Source: Talpa occidentalis
Lineage: Eukaryota; Chordata; Mammalia; Eulipotyphla; Talpidae
Assembly: GCF_014898055.3 (NCBI RefSeq)
Contig: NW_023601433.1
Location: forward strand, 17,718,141-17,782,140
Direction: 5' to 3'
DNA length: 64,000 nucleotides
Shown piece by piece: positions 11,030-22,706 of the stretch. The notes below the pieces were generated by a model. It worked only from the letters and a program-made list of their open reading frames with translations. It did no database searches and was not told the origin of the DNA. A program made the position numbers and the translations under genes. Each line of letters starts with the position of its first letter. Position 1 is the first letter of the stretch.

Positions 11030-11295
11030 GGGCCTCCCTGGTGGCGCAAGTGCTTAAGAGGCAACCTATGAAGCTATCAGCAGCCACTGCAGCACGAGTT
11101 CGATTCCCACCCAGGGAGCTACCCACATGGTGCTGCAGACCTCTCCTGACTCACCTGCTGCTCCCCTAGCAGAGTATTTCAGTCAATCTGCCTGTTCTGT
11201 TCCCCACTCTGTCTCTGGTGGATCTCCTCACCCTCCGCACCTTCTGGCCTATACCCCAGTTCTTGTATACATAAATAAATAAATCTTTAAATATA
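11030..11295 (+). mobile_element. tRNA-derived SINE, type II
   Basis: Starts GGGCCTCCCTGGTGGCGCA and ends AAATAAATCTTTAAA. It forms an inverted pair with the minus-strand SINE that begins about 25 bp further on. Confidence 0.85.
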
Positions 11296-11320
11296 GATAT
11301 ATTAATTTCATAGGTTCAGG

Positions 11321-12165
11321 TTTTTTTAAGATTTATTTATTTTATGCATACAAGAACTGGAGTATAGGCCAGAGGTGCAGGTGGTGAGAGGATTCACCAG
11401 AGACAGTGGGGAACAGAACAGGCAGATTGAAACACAATGCTGAGGGAAGCAGCCGGTGAGTCAGGAGAGGTCTTCCTCCCCATGTGGGTTTCTCGCTTTG
11501 TTATAGAGCAGGGAGAGGGGCAGCCCAAACCCCGCAAACCTGCCTATTCTAAATGGGTTCTGCCATCCGCCGCATCAACACAAAACATAGGAGACTTTAA
11601 TGAGAAGGAACTTTAGTAAAACTAGGAAACAATACAGGTAAGGCCAAGAGTCTAGTTTCTAAATGAAGCACCCAAAGTTACCCGTCCCCTCGTGGGTAAA
11701 AGTCCATCCAAATGGGATTGGCCCAGAGCAAGGCCCCAAAGCCTGCCACGAGTCTACAGCATCTTCCAGTGGGGACCCACAGAAAAGGGTCAGAAACAAG
11801 CAGACAAGCCCGGAAGGAAAAGAGCAAAATCAACATCAAGATAAAAGCTGCCATTGTCACCTCCCCATGGGTCTCACCCACATCTGTGTCACCCAGTCCA
11901 TGACCAAAAGACAAGCGCAGTTTCTTCACGTGTCTCTAGGCCCCATGCGCCTCCTCTATGTCTCCTGGCTCCATCCTGCTTCCTTCCTCAGTCTCCTCTG
12001 CAGCTTCTCCTCTTCCTGCTCAGCTCCACCCTCCCTTGGGTGGGGCAGGGAACCTCCCCCTTTCCTGGGGACCACCCTGTTGCAGCTTGCCTGCTGGGGA
12101 TCGAACTAGGGCTGCAGAGGCTGCGGATAGCTACATAGTGCGGTGCTTAACACCAGGGAGGCCCC
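11321..12165 (-). mobile_element. tRNA-derived SINE split by an LTR insertion
   Basis: The SINE tail and body lie at 11321-11498 and the head resumes at 12085-12165 (GGGGATCGAACTAGG ... CAGGGAGGCCCC). The two parts together make one SINE; the gap is exactly the LTR at 11499-12084 plus its duplicated GCTT. Confidence 0.85.
11499..12084 (-). mobile_element. Solo LTR (586 bp) nested in a SINE
   Basis: On plus it begins TGTTATAGAGCAGGGAG and ends CCCTGTTGCA. A perfect 4-bp target duplication GCTT lies at 11495-11498 and 12085-12088. It shares the TGTTATAGAGCA terminus with the other LTRs of the window but differs internally, so it is a relative rather than a copy. No internal ERV region is present. 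Open frames within it (for example 11663-12109 on plus) are not supported as genes. Confidence 0.82.
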
Positions 12166-12226
12166 GAAATGAAAATATTTAAAGGTAAATTTTTATTTTA
12201 TTACCTCTAATGGTTTATTCATAGAC

Positions 12227-12267
12227 ATATATGTATGTGTGTATGTATGTATATGTATGTGTGTATA
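12227..12267. repeat. (ATGT)n microsatellite
   Basis: Interrupted TATG/TGTG repeat of about 40 bp. Confidence 0.8.
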
Positions 12268-12441
12268 GGGTCACAGCATATTACTATGATACATTGTTAT
12301 AATTATCCTACTCCATAGAATAGCTTTTTAAAAAAATTTTGTAAATAACAACAACCGAAGAAAAAAAAAGGACTTTTATGTCCCAACCCATTTTATAATT
12401 AAGCTGTAAATACTCAATTTCTGCTTACTAAAATAATGCCA

Positions 12442-12718
12442 GGGCCTCCCCGGTGGCGCAGCGGGTTGAGCCAAGCGCTGGGAAGCTGTCCGCAGCCTCC
12501 GCAGTGCTGGTTCAATCAATCCCTGCCGGCCAACAAGAATCCCACATGGCGCAACAGACCTCTCCTGTCTCACCTGCTGCTCCCCTCAGCAGTGTATTTC
12601 AGTCCTTCTGCCTGTTCTGCTCCCCACTCTGTCTCTGGTGAATCCTCTCACCCTCCCGTGCCTCTGGCCTGTACCCCAGCTCTTGTATAAAAATAAATAA
12701 TTAAAAAATAAATAAAAT
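12442..12718 (+). mobile_element. tRNA-derived SINE
   Basis: Complete, with flanking AAATAATGCCA repeats at 12431 and 12719. The head matches type I (CAGCGGGTTGAGCCAAGCGCTGG) and the 3' end is type II (TGGCCTGTACCCCAGCTC), so it looks intermediate. Confidence 0.88.
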
Positions 12719-12729
12719 AAAATAATGCC

Positions 12730-13356
12730 ATTTCCCAGAGTTATATGTGATCTCCATTTTCAGCAATACCTCTCACAATGCAGATGAACAATAAATGTTA
12801 ATTCATTTTGTTCAGAGAGAAGCCGTTGTGTTCAAGTTCCTGGCTAGCACATAAACAACCACTGCAGCCTAGTGATAGGATCTGACATTTCTTCCTGTTA
12901 TATAAATCTTCTACCTACTAACAATCCACACAGATTAGGTAACACTTTGAATTCCCAGCAGCAGCTTTTTAAAAAAGTTGTTTGTTTTCAGTGTAAGGAG
13001 TTCACATTTAAACTTTACTTTCATTGGAACAAGAGGAAAGGTGAGTGATTAACCCAACCCAAAGAAATGGTTGTCTAGTGATATATTTTCTCTTTTTTCC
13101 TCCAAAATGGAAAAGGAAATAAAGACTGCAGAACCCAGACGGGAGTGTAATAGAACCTAAAATGAAAGGAAGTCAAGCTCATATTCCAAATTGCCCATCC
13201 TCCCACAGACCAGCAAAAATACTATGGACTCTTAGGAAAAAAATGTAGAGTATCTGTTAAGTTGAGGTTTCTTAAGAATTTTTAAAGCAACTAAGTTTAA
13301 AATGTAGAAAATTTCCCTTGTGCTGATGTTAACACCAAGATTTCATTTCTATAGTT
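12730..13356. other. Unassigned intergenic DNA
   Basis: AT-rich; no gene or young repeat recognised. Confidence 0.5.
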
Positions 13357-13373
13357 AAGTCTGTAAAACTTTT

Positions 13374-13633
13374 ATTTTTTAAAAAAGATTTATTTTTTTA
13401 TTTATACAATAGCTGGGGTACAGGCCAGAGGTGCAGGGAGGGTGAGAGGACTCACCAGAGATAGAGTGGGGACCAGAACAGGCAGACAGACCGAAAGTAC
13501 TGCTGAGGGGAGCAGTGGGCGAGACAGGAGAGGTCTGCTGCGCCATGTGGGTATCTCCCTGGCCAGCCGGGAATTGAACCTGTGCTCCAGAAGCTGCAGA
13601 CAGCTTCACAGTGCTGCGCCACGGGGGAGGCCC
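13374..13633 (-). mobile_element. tRNA-derived SINE, type II
   Basis: Flanked by a perfect 17-bp duplication AAGTCTGTAAAACTTTT at 13357-13373 and 13634-13650, so the boundaries are exact. Confidence 0.93.
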
Positions 13634-13901
13634 AAGTCTGTAAAACTTTTAGAAATTATTCAATAACTTCCTGGTTTTGCTTACCTGCTGCCAAATAGCC
13701 AGTGTGATTGCTTTTGCTTTTGTACCTAAAGTGGTAAATTAATCTTTTAAAACTGAGAAATTACCTTAAACAAATTCCTTTCTCAAGTTCATCCTTAACC
13801 CCAAATGCTAGTTCAGTAATGCAATAAATAGTATTTTGAGTTCTATTTCTTAGCTAACAATGTTGGGCTGTGTTTTCCAAGACTTGAAAAAAATGAGCAC
13901 A

Positions 13902-14176
13902 GGAGCCTCCCTGGTGGTACAAAGGGTTAAACGTCAGCACTAGGAAGCTACTAGCAGCTACTGCAGCACAAGCCATCCCTGGCCAGGGAGCTACCCACAT
14001 GACACAGCAGACCTCTCCTGTCACCCACTGCTCCCCTCAGCAGTGTATTTCAGTCAGTCTGCCTGTTTTGTTCCCCACTCTGTCTCTGGTGAATATCCTC
14101 TCACATCCCACACCCCCTGTACCTCTGGCCTACACCCCTGCTCTCGTATGCATAAATAAATAAATATTTTTTTTTA
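13902..14176 (+). mobile_element. tRNA-derived SINE, type II, somewhat diverged
   Basis: Head GGAGCCTCCCTGGTGGTACA and tail ATAAATAAATAAATATTT. Imperfect flanks AAAATGAGCAC and AAAAGAGTGCA suggest an older insertion. Confidence 0.82.
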
Positions 14177-14757
14177 AAAAGAGTGCATATAAACCATTGA
14201 AATTCAGTAAGTTTCATATTTTTATTGAACAACCAACATTTAATTTCTTGCTTAAAATTGCTTGAAGTGGTGTATCTTTCCCCATAGCCCAATATTGACC
14301 TGAGTATTCCAGTGGTCTGCCTCTATCCATTCTTCTTCCTTTCATGGCCCAATAATGACTTACTAAGCCATTCTCTTCTGGTAGTGGATATTCCAACTAG
14401 AATGTCACTGACAAAACAAAATGAGGTGGAACTTTGCAGTGGAAAGTTTTCTTTTGCAGTGGAACTTTGAAGTTCCTTCAATTTGCCATCATTTTTTTTT
14501 TTTGTTACTGCCATTGTTTTTATTTCATAGTAATTTTGGAAAGAATAGCTACAGAGTAGTTATCATTTACAAAATATCAAGATACACATTAAATTTGACA
14601 TGTAAATTAAGTCCACTAAATGAAATGCCAGATGAATGACCTTATCTTCTAATACATAATGTATTTCAATAATATTTATTCTATGGACAGAGATTGTGAA
14701 GAGAGCTACAGAGTTGCACTGAAAACATCGGTGACAGAATTCTTGTCCTTACCCTTG
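14177..14757. other. Unassigned intergenic DNA
   Basis: No gene recognised. It contains two short direct repeats of GCAGTGGAA near 14435 and 14455. Confidence 0.45.
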
Positions 14758-15182
14758 ACATTATTTTATTGAATTACTTTTTATTGAGGTAACATTGTTT
14801 TACAATATTGTATATGTTTTAGGGATATAGGTCCATACCTCTTCAAATGTATATTAACACACCACACCTACCACAAAAGCACCCATAATCCCACATCAGA
14901 GTTCATTTGTCACCATTACCTCTGAGCCCCTCACCCCACACCCTTCCCACTCTGGCACCAAATTTCTAGTTTATTTTGGTGTAATTTTGTCTGTTTCTTT
15001 GTTGTTGTTGTTTGTAGTCCACATATGATTGAAAAGATCCAGTGTTTGACTTTCTCCTTCTGATTTATTTTGCTAATTATAATCCCTTTGCCCTGTTTTT
15101 GCAAATGGCAAGATTTCATCCCTCCTTATAGCTGAGTAGTATTCCATTGTGTATATATGCCATAGCTTCTTTATCTACCCAT
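14758..15182 (-). mobile_element. Ancient L1 fragment (3' region)
   Basis: Reads as the complement of the end of an old L1. Telling phrases are CTGAGTAGTATTCCATTGTG and the TTTATTGAGGTAACATTG type. It is much diverged and has no open frame. Confidence 0.7.
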
Positions 15183-15357
15183 CTGTCACTGGGCAGACCT
15201 CTCCTGCCTCGCCCGCTGCTCCCCTCAGCAGTGTATTTTGTCAGTCTGCCTGTTCTGTTCCCCACTTTGTCTCTGGTGAGTCCTCTCACCCTCCCGCGAA
15301 TCTGGCCTATACCACAGTTCTTGTATAAATAAATAAATAAATAAATCTTTTCAAAAA
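15183..15357 (+). mobile_element. tRNA-derived SINE, 5' truncated
   Basis: Lacks the tRNA head; begins GGGCAGACCTCTCCTGCC inside an old L1 fragment and keeps the body and the AAATAAATAAATAAATC tail. Confidence 0.8.
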
Positions 15358-15603
15358 ATGTTATAGGACAAGAAGAATATGTGGAAATGGTTAATGCCAT
15401 AAAGCATGTCACCTACAAGAAAAATATTCATGTGTGGAATTACGATCAGCCCTTTAAATTGCTTAGTGTATGTGAGTTCAGCACTTGAGTTTTACTGTTA
15501 TCCAAAATAAAATTTACATAACCAAAAGATGACAGCCCATCTCATACAGATTAAAGACTCAGAACCTTTCCAGGGTCAACTAAGAATTCACAGGTTATTT
15601 TAT

Positions 15604-15882
15604 TTTATTTTAATTTTTTAAAGATTTATTTATTTATGCACATAAGAACTGGGGTATGGGCCAGAGGTACGGGGGGTGAGAGGATTCACCAGAGACAGAG
15701 TGGGGAACAGAACAGGCAGACTGACTGAAATACACTGCTGAGGGGAGCAGCAGGTGAGTCAGGAGAGGTCTGCTGCACAAAGTGGGTGGCTCCTTGGCCG
15801 GCTGGGGAATGAACTCATGCTGCAGAGGCTGTCGATAACTTCACAGTGCTATGCTTAACCCCTTGCACCACCAGGGAGGCCC
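15604..15882 (-). mobile_element. tRNA-derived SINE, type II
   Basis: Flanks TCACAGGTTATTTTA (before) and TCACAGATTATTTTA (after): a 15-bp duplication with one change. Confidence 0.9.
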
Positions 15883-15970
15883 TCACAGATTATTTTAAAT
15901 AAAACAAAAATCTTGAATAGCCTTTCTTTGTAGTCATCTATGGCAACTGAAAGGGTTTTCTCTGTTTGTT

Positions 15971-16291
15971 TTTTAAAGATTTATTTATTTAAGCATATAA
16001 GAACTGGGGTACAAACCAGAGATGTGGGGGTTGAGAGGATTCACCAGAGACAGAGTGGGGAACAGAACAGGCAAGACTGAAATACACTGCTGAGGGTGTT
16101 ATAGGACAGCCCCGATATTGAATGGGTTCCTGGACATCCTTTTCCCCCTAACAAGGGGAGCAGCAGGAAAGACAGGAGAGGTCTGCTGCGCCATGTGGGT
16201 ATCTCCCTGGCCAGGGATGGAATTCATGCTGCAGTGGCTGTGGGCAGCTTCATAGGTTGCGTCTTAACCCCTTGCGCCACCAGGGAGGCCC
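15971..16291 (-). mobile_element. tRNA-derived SINE split by a 57-bp LTR remnant
   Basis: SINE tail and body at 15971-16096, resuming at 16154 with GGGGAGCAGCAGG and running to the head CAGGGAGGCCC at 16291. The interruption is the deleted LTR described separately. Confidence 0.88.
16097..16153 (-). mobile_element. 57-bp LTR remnant with an intact target duplication
   Basis: Begins TGTTATAGGACAGCCCCG and ends TTTTCCCCCTAACA, the two outer ends of the 463-bp LTR family joined after GGTTCCTGG. The flanks are AGGG on both sides (16093-16096, 16154-16157), so a whole LTR inserted into the SINE and then lost about 400 bp of its inside. The deletion ends share a GG. Confidence 0.85.
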
Positions 16292-17581
16292 TAAAAGGAT
16301 TTTTTTTTTTTTTTGGTATCAATTTCCTGAGAAAAATCATTATTTGGGTAAATAATTATCTGTCTTTCCACTTGTAGTTTGACTATAGATGGCTAAAATC
16401 TCTGCCCATCTCTGAGCAAATGACATTGTTTGCCCGTCTATAGGTAATATCTGAGCAAATTTTATCAACTTTGCAACCAAAAAGTCAAAGTAGCCACTTG
16501 CCTACTCTGACTTCCACCCTCTTTGCTCCACACACACCACTTAGGTGTGACTCATGAAATCACAGCAGTACAAAAAGAGATCTCCAAAGAAGCAGTATCG
16601 TTTACATGGTTATTTAACTTTTCTCTCTGGCTCCCCAAGGAGACTCTAAACCCATAAAGACCAGAAATCATCTCTATCGTTCTTTCTCTTCCCTTTGATG
16701 CCTTTCACATTGCTGCCCTGGATAACTTTTATTTATCAATGAATATATGTCCATAAGTGAATTTTGAATGTAAAAGAAACAACTTTGTAGATGAGGAAAT
16801 TTTCCTTAGAAACAAAGAGTTTAATCAAATTACTTTTTTAAATCATCTGAATATGTTTGTGGTAGCTTCAGGACTTCCTAGGTGGTTTCAGGATTTTCTT
16901 CTCCCTGGAGCTGAAGACTTGAAGCACAAACGATGCCTTTGCCAATCCAGCCTGGGCAGGGTGATACTATCTCTCTAAACACAGCATGAATCTTGCCAGC
17001 AGAAGTCTGCTTGCATGACTAGTGATAGTGCAAGAATCAGCCAAGACAAATTGGTCAGCTAACTTATTATGCAAGACATTTAGCTGCTCACAAGGAACCA
17101 TCCTTCATTTCTCTAGTCTTCTGGGAAACAGAAGTACCTTCCACCCTGTAACAGGATTCCCTTAGATTACCCATCTCAGACTCAGTAGCATTTTTCAGAG
17201 AAGAATGATGTTGATTACTCACTGCCAGAGGGAAGTATTTCCCAATAAAATCCTGACTGATTATGGATGCACTTGCCATGAACCGTACTTGTGACTCATA
17301 CTCTTGAATCTTGGATCAGTAAGATTACCAGAGTTCCCTGCCCTCAAAATGCTTATTATGCTACCACCCTTCTTTTAAGCCACTGCCTAACTTTTAACTA
17401 AGCTTTTTAGAAAGCAGAGGGAAGAGGATGCCATCATTTCCTTTTTTTCCCTGGTTCTTTGAGCAATTCTGCAAACACCTTTGGCTTTTCTAGAAATAGG
17501 TGAGTTCAGGACCTTGATGGATGCGGAGTATCCAAAGAAAGTGTCTGTTATAATTTTGTGAGCGGTAATATCTTGAGATCC
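16292..17581. other. Unassigned intergenic DNA
   Basis: No gene recognised. A stretch near 16620-16740 resembles the end of an ancient L2-type element (TGCCTTTCACATTGC). The rest is unassigned. Confidence 0.45.
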
Positions 17582-18051
17582 TGTTAGGGGGAAAAGGATG
17601 TCCCAAAGCTAATTCCATACAGGCTTTGTGGACTCCACCCCCACCCCAGGTCAAAGCCAAAGACACTGGGAACTCCACATCCCATCACCACCAAAGGGAA
17701 GGTGGTTGGGACCTGAGGGTGGGGTTAAGCAGCCAGGTGGATATAAAAGGCAGACACGTGGGCTTTGGGGATCCCCCATTTTTGGCTCTCCACCAGCTCG
17801 CAGCTTTCGGCCAGCTCTGAGAGTGACTTTGGGTTTTCCAGGTCGTCAGATCGGGTAGGACGCATTAAAGACTTTATTTCCCTATTTTCTCCCTGAGTTG
17901 TACATTTTCCTTATTTCCTTTTCTCTTGTAAATAAACCTTTTGTTAACCTTTTGTGTGTGTCTGTAGTAGAGTATTCATAAGTCCCTTTAAAGCGCGCGG
18001 GTGAGGACCCACAGCCAGGAACCCGTTTAATATCAGGGTTGCTCTATAACA
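17582..18051 (+). mobile_element. Solo LTR, ERV1-like, copy 2
   Basis: 470 bp, TGTTAGGGGG ... CTCTATAACA, with flanks ATCC/ATCA. It has a TATA box ATATAAAA at 17741-17748 and AATAAACC at about 17930. Closely similar to copies 1 and 3. The 76-codon frame at 17628-17858 is shared with those copies. Confidence 0.87.
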
Positions 18052-18205
18052 ATCAAACCTTCCCAAGTCTTTTTTGTGTCCATCATGCAGAAGTCCTGCA
18101 ACATCAGGGAATAAATCAACAGATCCTGGAAGTTTCAGGAAAGTTAACTCCCAGCTCCACACACACAAAAACAAAACCAAACCAACAAACAAAAAACAGC
18201 CTCCA

Positions 18206-18441
18206 GGGCCTCCCGGGTGGCACAGCAGTTGAGCGCTGGGTTGCGAAGTTACCCTCAGCCTCTGTAGCTCCGGTTCGATCCCCGGCTGCCAGCAAGGGGC
18301 CCACATGGCGCACAGCCCTCTCCTGCCGCGCCCGCTGCTCCCTCAGCAGTGTACTTCATCAGTCTGCCTGTTCTGCTCCCCGCTCTGGCTCTGGTGAATT
18401 CTCTCACCCTCCCGCACCTCTGACTGTACCCAGTGCTTGTA

Positions 18442-18488
<47 letters not shown>

Positions 18489-18507
18489 ATCTTTAAAAAA
18501 AAAAAAA
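18206..18507 (+). mobile_element. tRNA-derived SINE, type I
   Basis: Type I body: TTGCGAAG...CCTCAGCCTCTGTAG, CAGTGTACTTC, and 3' end TCTGACTGTACCCAGTGCTTG. Flanks share ACAGCCTCC. The tail is a long (AAAT)n run, 18442-18490, then A12. Confidence 0.9.
18442..18490. repeat. (AAAT)n microsatellite in a SINE tail
   Basis: About twelve uninterrupted AAAT units; likely length-polymorphic. Confidence 0.9.
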
Positions 18508-18639
18508 CACACAGCCTCCGGGTTTAATGAGATGGAAGCAGAGGCACCTGGAGCTATTAAGTATGAAATAAATGCTCATGCATGCCTAAGTTTCCCTTGG
18601 AATTAGAAAAAGCAGCAGCTCCATTTCGACCAATCAACG

Positions 18640-19220
18640 ATCTATCCCTGTCTTTCCAGGCGGGCCTGGGCGGGAGAAGCCCCCGAAGACCAGACGGGGA
18701 CGGAGCGAGGCCGCCAGGGGCGGACAAAGGCAGAGCAGGGCCGAGAGCCGGGGAGCGCGCGAGCGAGGCAGAGAAATAATGAGAACAAGCGAGGGAGCCC
18801 TGCGGGCGTGGGGCGGGGAAGCAAACGCTGGAGAGAGGCACCAATTACTATAATTGAGGGTAATGGTGCCCAGGCGCCGAGGCGCTCCGCTCTGCTTTAC
18901 ATCATTCAGCCCCAACCCAGGCGCGCCCGCGCCCGGCCCCGCCCTCGCCCCGGCCCCGCCCCGCCCGGGCCCCGCCCCCGCCCCTCGCCCAGGCCCCGCC
19001 CCCATCCGCGCCGGGGCCGCCCCGGTCGCCAACAGCAAGTTCAGGTGCTCGCCGGGCTCACCTGCCCGGCTGCCCCGGCATTTCTCCGCTCCGCCCGCCG
19101 TCTTCCCCTCCCTCGCTTGTGACACTGACGAGCTCCACAGTAAAACACGGGCGAGGCAAACACTCCAGTCTTGACAGCTTCCCTCCAGGCTAGGGCACGG
19201 CGAGGTGGAGACCACGCTGT
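18640..19220. promoter_or_regulatory. Orphan CpG island about 11.5 kb upstream of BAMBI
   Basis: G+C-rich, CpG-dense block with several CCCCGCCC GC boxes at 18930-19015. Exonic coding sequence is not recognised in or near it; frames crossing it on both strands are low-stop artefacts. It could be a remote promoter, an unannotated noncoding-RNA start or an enhancer. Confidence 0.7.
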
Positions 19221-22200
19221 CCCCATCCCGGGCCTAGCGCCCCTGCCCTGTTCAGGCTTAGGTTCTCAGTCCCATCATTATCCCTTTTCCTTTCCCCCTT
19301 CGTTTACAGAACTTCAGTACAAGCCGCGGAGCCTCAGGGGACTGGATGAATGGACTAGACAGAAGAGAGCTTTATTATTGTTTAACTTCTGACCAAAATG
19401 AGATCCCAGAATCTTTTCAGAGGCCAAGGGCGAGAGAGCGGCCACTGACTGACACTCTACTAGTGCAGACACAATGCCTAGGAAGCTACATAGTAGGAGA
19501 GTGAGGAGTGTTTTTAAATCCACTATTGTGGGTTTCTGTTCTGATGACAAAAGTAATGCATCATTGCAGAAAACAAGGAAAGTACAGAAATGAAGTGTGA
19601 AACTTCTGTGCTGGGTCGGGTGTAGCTTCTAGTCCAGATCCCCTGGTGCCACCAAACAGCCAAGATGGGGGTGGTTCCCTGTGCTGGGTGCCAACATTAG
19701 CTTGGGGCTCAGGCACTCAACAGTGTGTGATTTTAGCCAAACATCTTTAAATGTCTCTAGATATGTTTCATCACCTATAAGATGACTTGTAGAACAACCT
19801 CTCAATAATTCTATGAATGACACAGAATGTCTCCATGATTACACAGTGTCTAATGCAGAATAATTCTGTGAAAGTCCTCAAAAGTGAAGTGAGAGTCCAA
19901 AGTGAAGCTAATACAACTGGCCTTAGCTTCTCCATCAAGTCAAATGCAGTGGAGTCCCTGCTTTTCAAGAAAAGAAAACATTTAAAAACTTTTTCAGAGA
20001 TGCTGTCCCTGAAAGACATGCAAATAATAACACAAGTGCTTGATAGGGCGATTCAGTGTCAATAGACATTAAAAAGTCCAGCACAAAATGATTATTCTAC
20101 TGAAAACAGCACTTGTCAGACCATCCTAGAATGGTGAGCCCACGGAGTGGCAGTGTGGCATCTTAAAAAGGTCTTGGATGAAACAGCTATTCAGTGGTAA
20201 AAGCATTTCATGCCACTTTTAACAACAAACGTGAAGGAAGGACTTTGAATAATTCAGATTCTTTTTTGAAAGGACACTTGCTTCAAAATTATGTTTTCAG
20301 GGATCATTTCTATCGTTCGTTACTGGACAAGTTTTTCTGGACGTGCAGAGGCAGAGAGATTTGTCCTGAGCATGATACCGGCTGAGTGTTGCTTCTGCAA
20401 TTTCTCTGCCATGGATGTGGCTTCCGCTCTTCCTTTGGAACAGTAGGAGGGAGAGAAAGCAGTCTGAGTGGCTGCTGAAAAAAATAAAAATAAAGGAGAC
20501 TTCTTCTATCACTGCAGAGGGTGCAGCGATGATCAGTGTTGCCAGTTCAAAAGGATTAAAATAAGGACGGACTTCCCAGCGCAATTGCTGTCTGGAGACA
20601 AGCGCCCACCTGCGAAGGCTGTGGCGGCCAGGAAGTCCTGCGACAGGCATGGGAACTAATTGTGGGAGCGACGGACACTTTAAAGTCCCCCTCAATGCTG
20701 AGACACTATCATTACAGCTCCAGCTTCTGGTTATCATTTCCTTTAATATTATAGGTGACAATGCCATGTAATTTTCAAAAGCAGAGAAAACGCTGGCTCT
20801 GGAACTCATCTGCAGAGTTAGGACCTCAGGGTCAACCCAGACCCAGACTCTTTGAGGCCAGATGATGTCCAGCTGAGGGCAGAAGGGAAAACAGGCTTTC
20901 AGAACAGGCTACATACCCTGGAGCTGCAGTGACTTTTGCAAGGGGAGAATGTTTTCTAATTCACACACCAAAATGACTACTGTGGGCCATTACCCGTCCT
21001 GTGACCCGCGGCTTACTCACCTAGCAGCGCTAGTCCGTGGGTAGGAGTGAGAGCTGGGGCCGGCAAGAGCAGGTGGCCCACATGAAGACAGCAGGTAACC
21101 GAGATCTTAACTCAGGCTTGGGTTCCCTACAAGACCAAGGAGAAATTTCTCCAAACCATTTTAAGCTGTTAAGATTCTCCCCGACCTGTACTGCATGTTA
21201 CCAAAAGGTACTTCCTTTTTGTCTTTTCTGAAAGGCGTCTTAATACCTTACGTCCATCTTCTTTCCATGGATTTAACTTTCTATGGGAATAAAGGCAACT
21301 CCTGCTTGGTAGGCTCAGAAATCATTTCATATCATGTCATAATTTCAGATCCAAAGAGGCAGGGGAAAGAGGAGGAAGAGACCCCCAGCCAGTTCCCTAA
21401 CCATTTTCACTTCTTTGTTAAGTACCCCTTGAAGTGCATCTGGAAGTGGACTTCCCAGAACCAGGAACAGAATCTCATCACCCAGCCTGGCTGTCCTTCT
21501 CTTGAAAGCACTGTCCTCCCTGTAAATTTCTCCAAATGTCTTGTACTTTACACAACCTGGAAACAAGAGTAGAAACAGGAAGTGCTGGGAGTAGGGCCTC
21601 TGTTCCAAGGCCTCAGACCCGGTTTTATCACACCTGTGAGTTGTTACACATGCATCGTTAAAGTTCTTTAACATACAGTTCATTCTCTAGAGAATAACCA
21701 CGTTTGAAAAAAAAAAAACAAACAAACATCAGGGCAGCCCTTTTTCCTAAGTCAACACTGCAGCTCTCACATCAATTACCACTCCTAATTTCTAAGGGAT
21801 AAAATGCATTACTCTTTGCAGCCCCGAGCTCTCTCCACTTTCAGGGTGTCACCACTGCCACCCGGAGGGAGCGGCCCTTTGGCTTGTCTCTCTCGCCCTC
21901 GTGTGGTGATCCGGAAGCAGCACGCACCTGGGAAGACAGAGCAGTGGCTGTTTGCTGTGGATGCACGACGCCAAGGAAAATTTAGATTCAGTACTTTAAT
22001 GACCGTGTCCCCATGTCATGGGGTGACCTCAGTAAGAGGACTGTGAACCTTGTTCCCAGAATCTTTTTAGAGTTTCAGACAATAATGAACAAGTTCTTCT
22101 CTGTGCGTAAGGCCAGGGGAAGGTGGAGGTGGGGGCAGTCAGGCTGTGGAGCACAACAGTGGCCGTTGTTCTAAATAAAGCGCTCTTGCCTGAGACTGTG

Positions 22201-22449
22201 TCACCCGCGGCGCACCAGGGCTTCTCCCAGAGAGGTGCTCATCTGCGGGGGGCGGGAGGGGCCCTGATTTGTCCCTTGGTTTTGAATCTTCTTGAAGGGA
22301 AACCTGTTAACAGAACCACCACAGGGCTTCGCCCCTGATCTCTCCTTTCTAAATGTGTGTGGTGTTTCTTCAAATCCACAGTCTGTTTTGACAGACTTCA
22401 GCTTTAAAAAGCAAACAAGCAGAAAGCCTCCAAACAGATAAATTATTTT
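19221..22449. other. Largely unique intergenic DNA, no gene seen
   Basis: 3.2 kb with almost no recognisable repeats, unlike its surroundings. The longest frame (20809-20297, minus, 170 codons) has no family features that I know. Low repeat content could mean regulatory constraint. Confidence 0.5.
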
Positions 22450-22706
22450 TTTAAAGATTTATTTATGCATGCAAGAAACGGGGTACAGGCCAGAGGTGTG
22501 GGGTGGTGAGAGGATTCACCAAAGACAGAGTGGGGAGCAGAACAGGCAGACTGACTGAAATACACTGCTGAGGGGAGCAGTGGGTGACAGGAGAGGTCTG
22601 CTGCGCCATGTGTGTAGCTCCCTGGCTGGGGATCGAACTTGTGCTGCAGTGGCTGCAGTTAGCTTCAGAGTGCTGTGCTTAACCCCTTGAACCAACAGGG
22701 AGGCCC
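22450..22706 (-). mobile_element. tRNA-derived SINE, type II
   Basis: Flanks CCAAACAGATAAATTA / CCAAACAGATACATTA mark the insertion. Confidence 0.9.

Noticed and set aside
11663..12138. Frames of 148 and 94 codons
   Set aside because: They lie inside the nested LTR; no sign of a host gene.
20297..20809. Minus-strand frame of 170 codons in unique DNA
   Set aside because: No recognisable domain, no start context or splice structure, and composition like noncoding DNA. Kept only as unassigned sequence.
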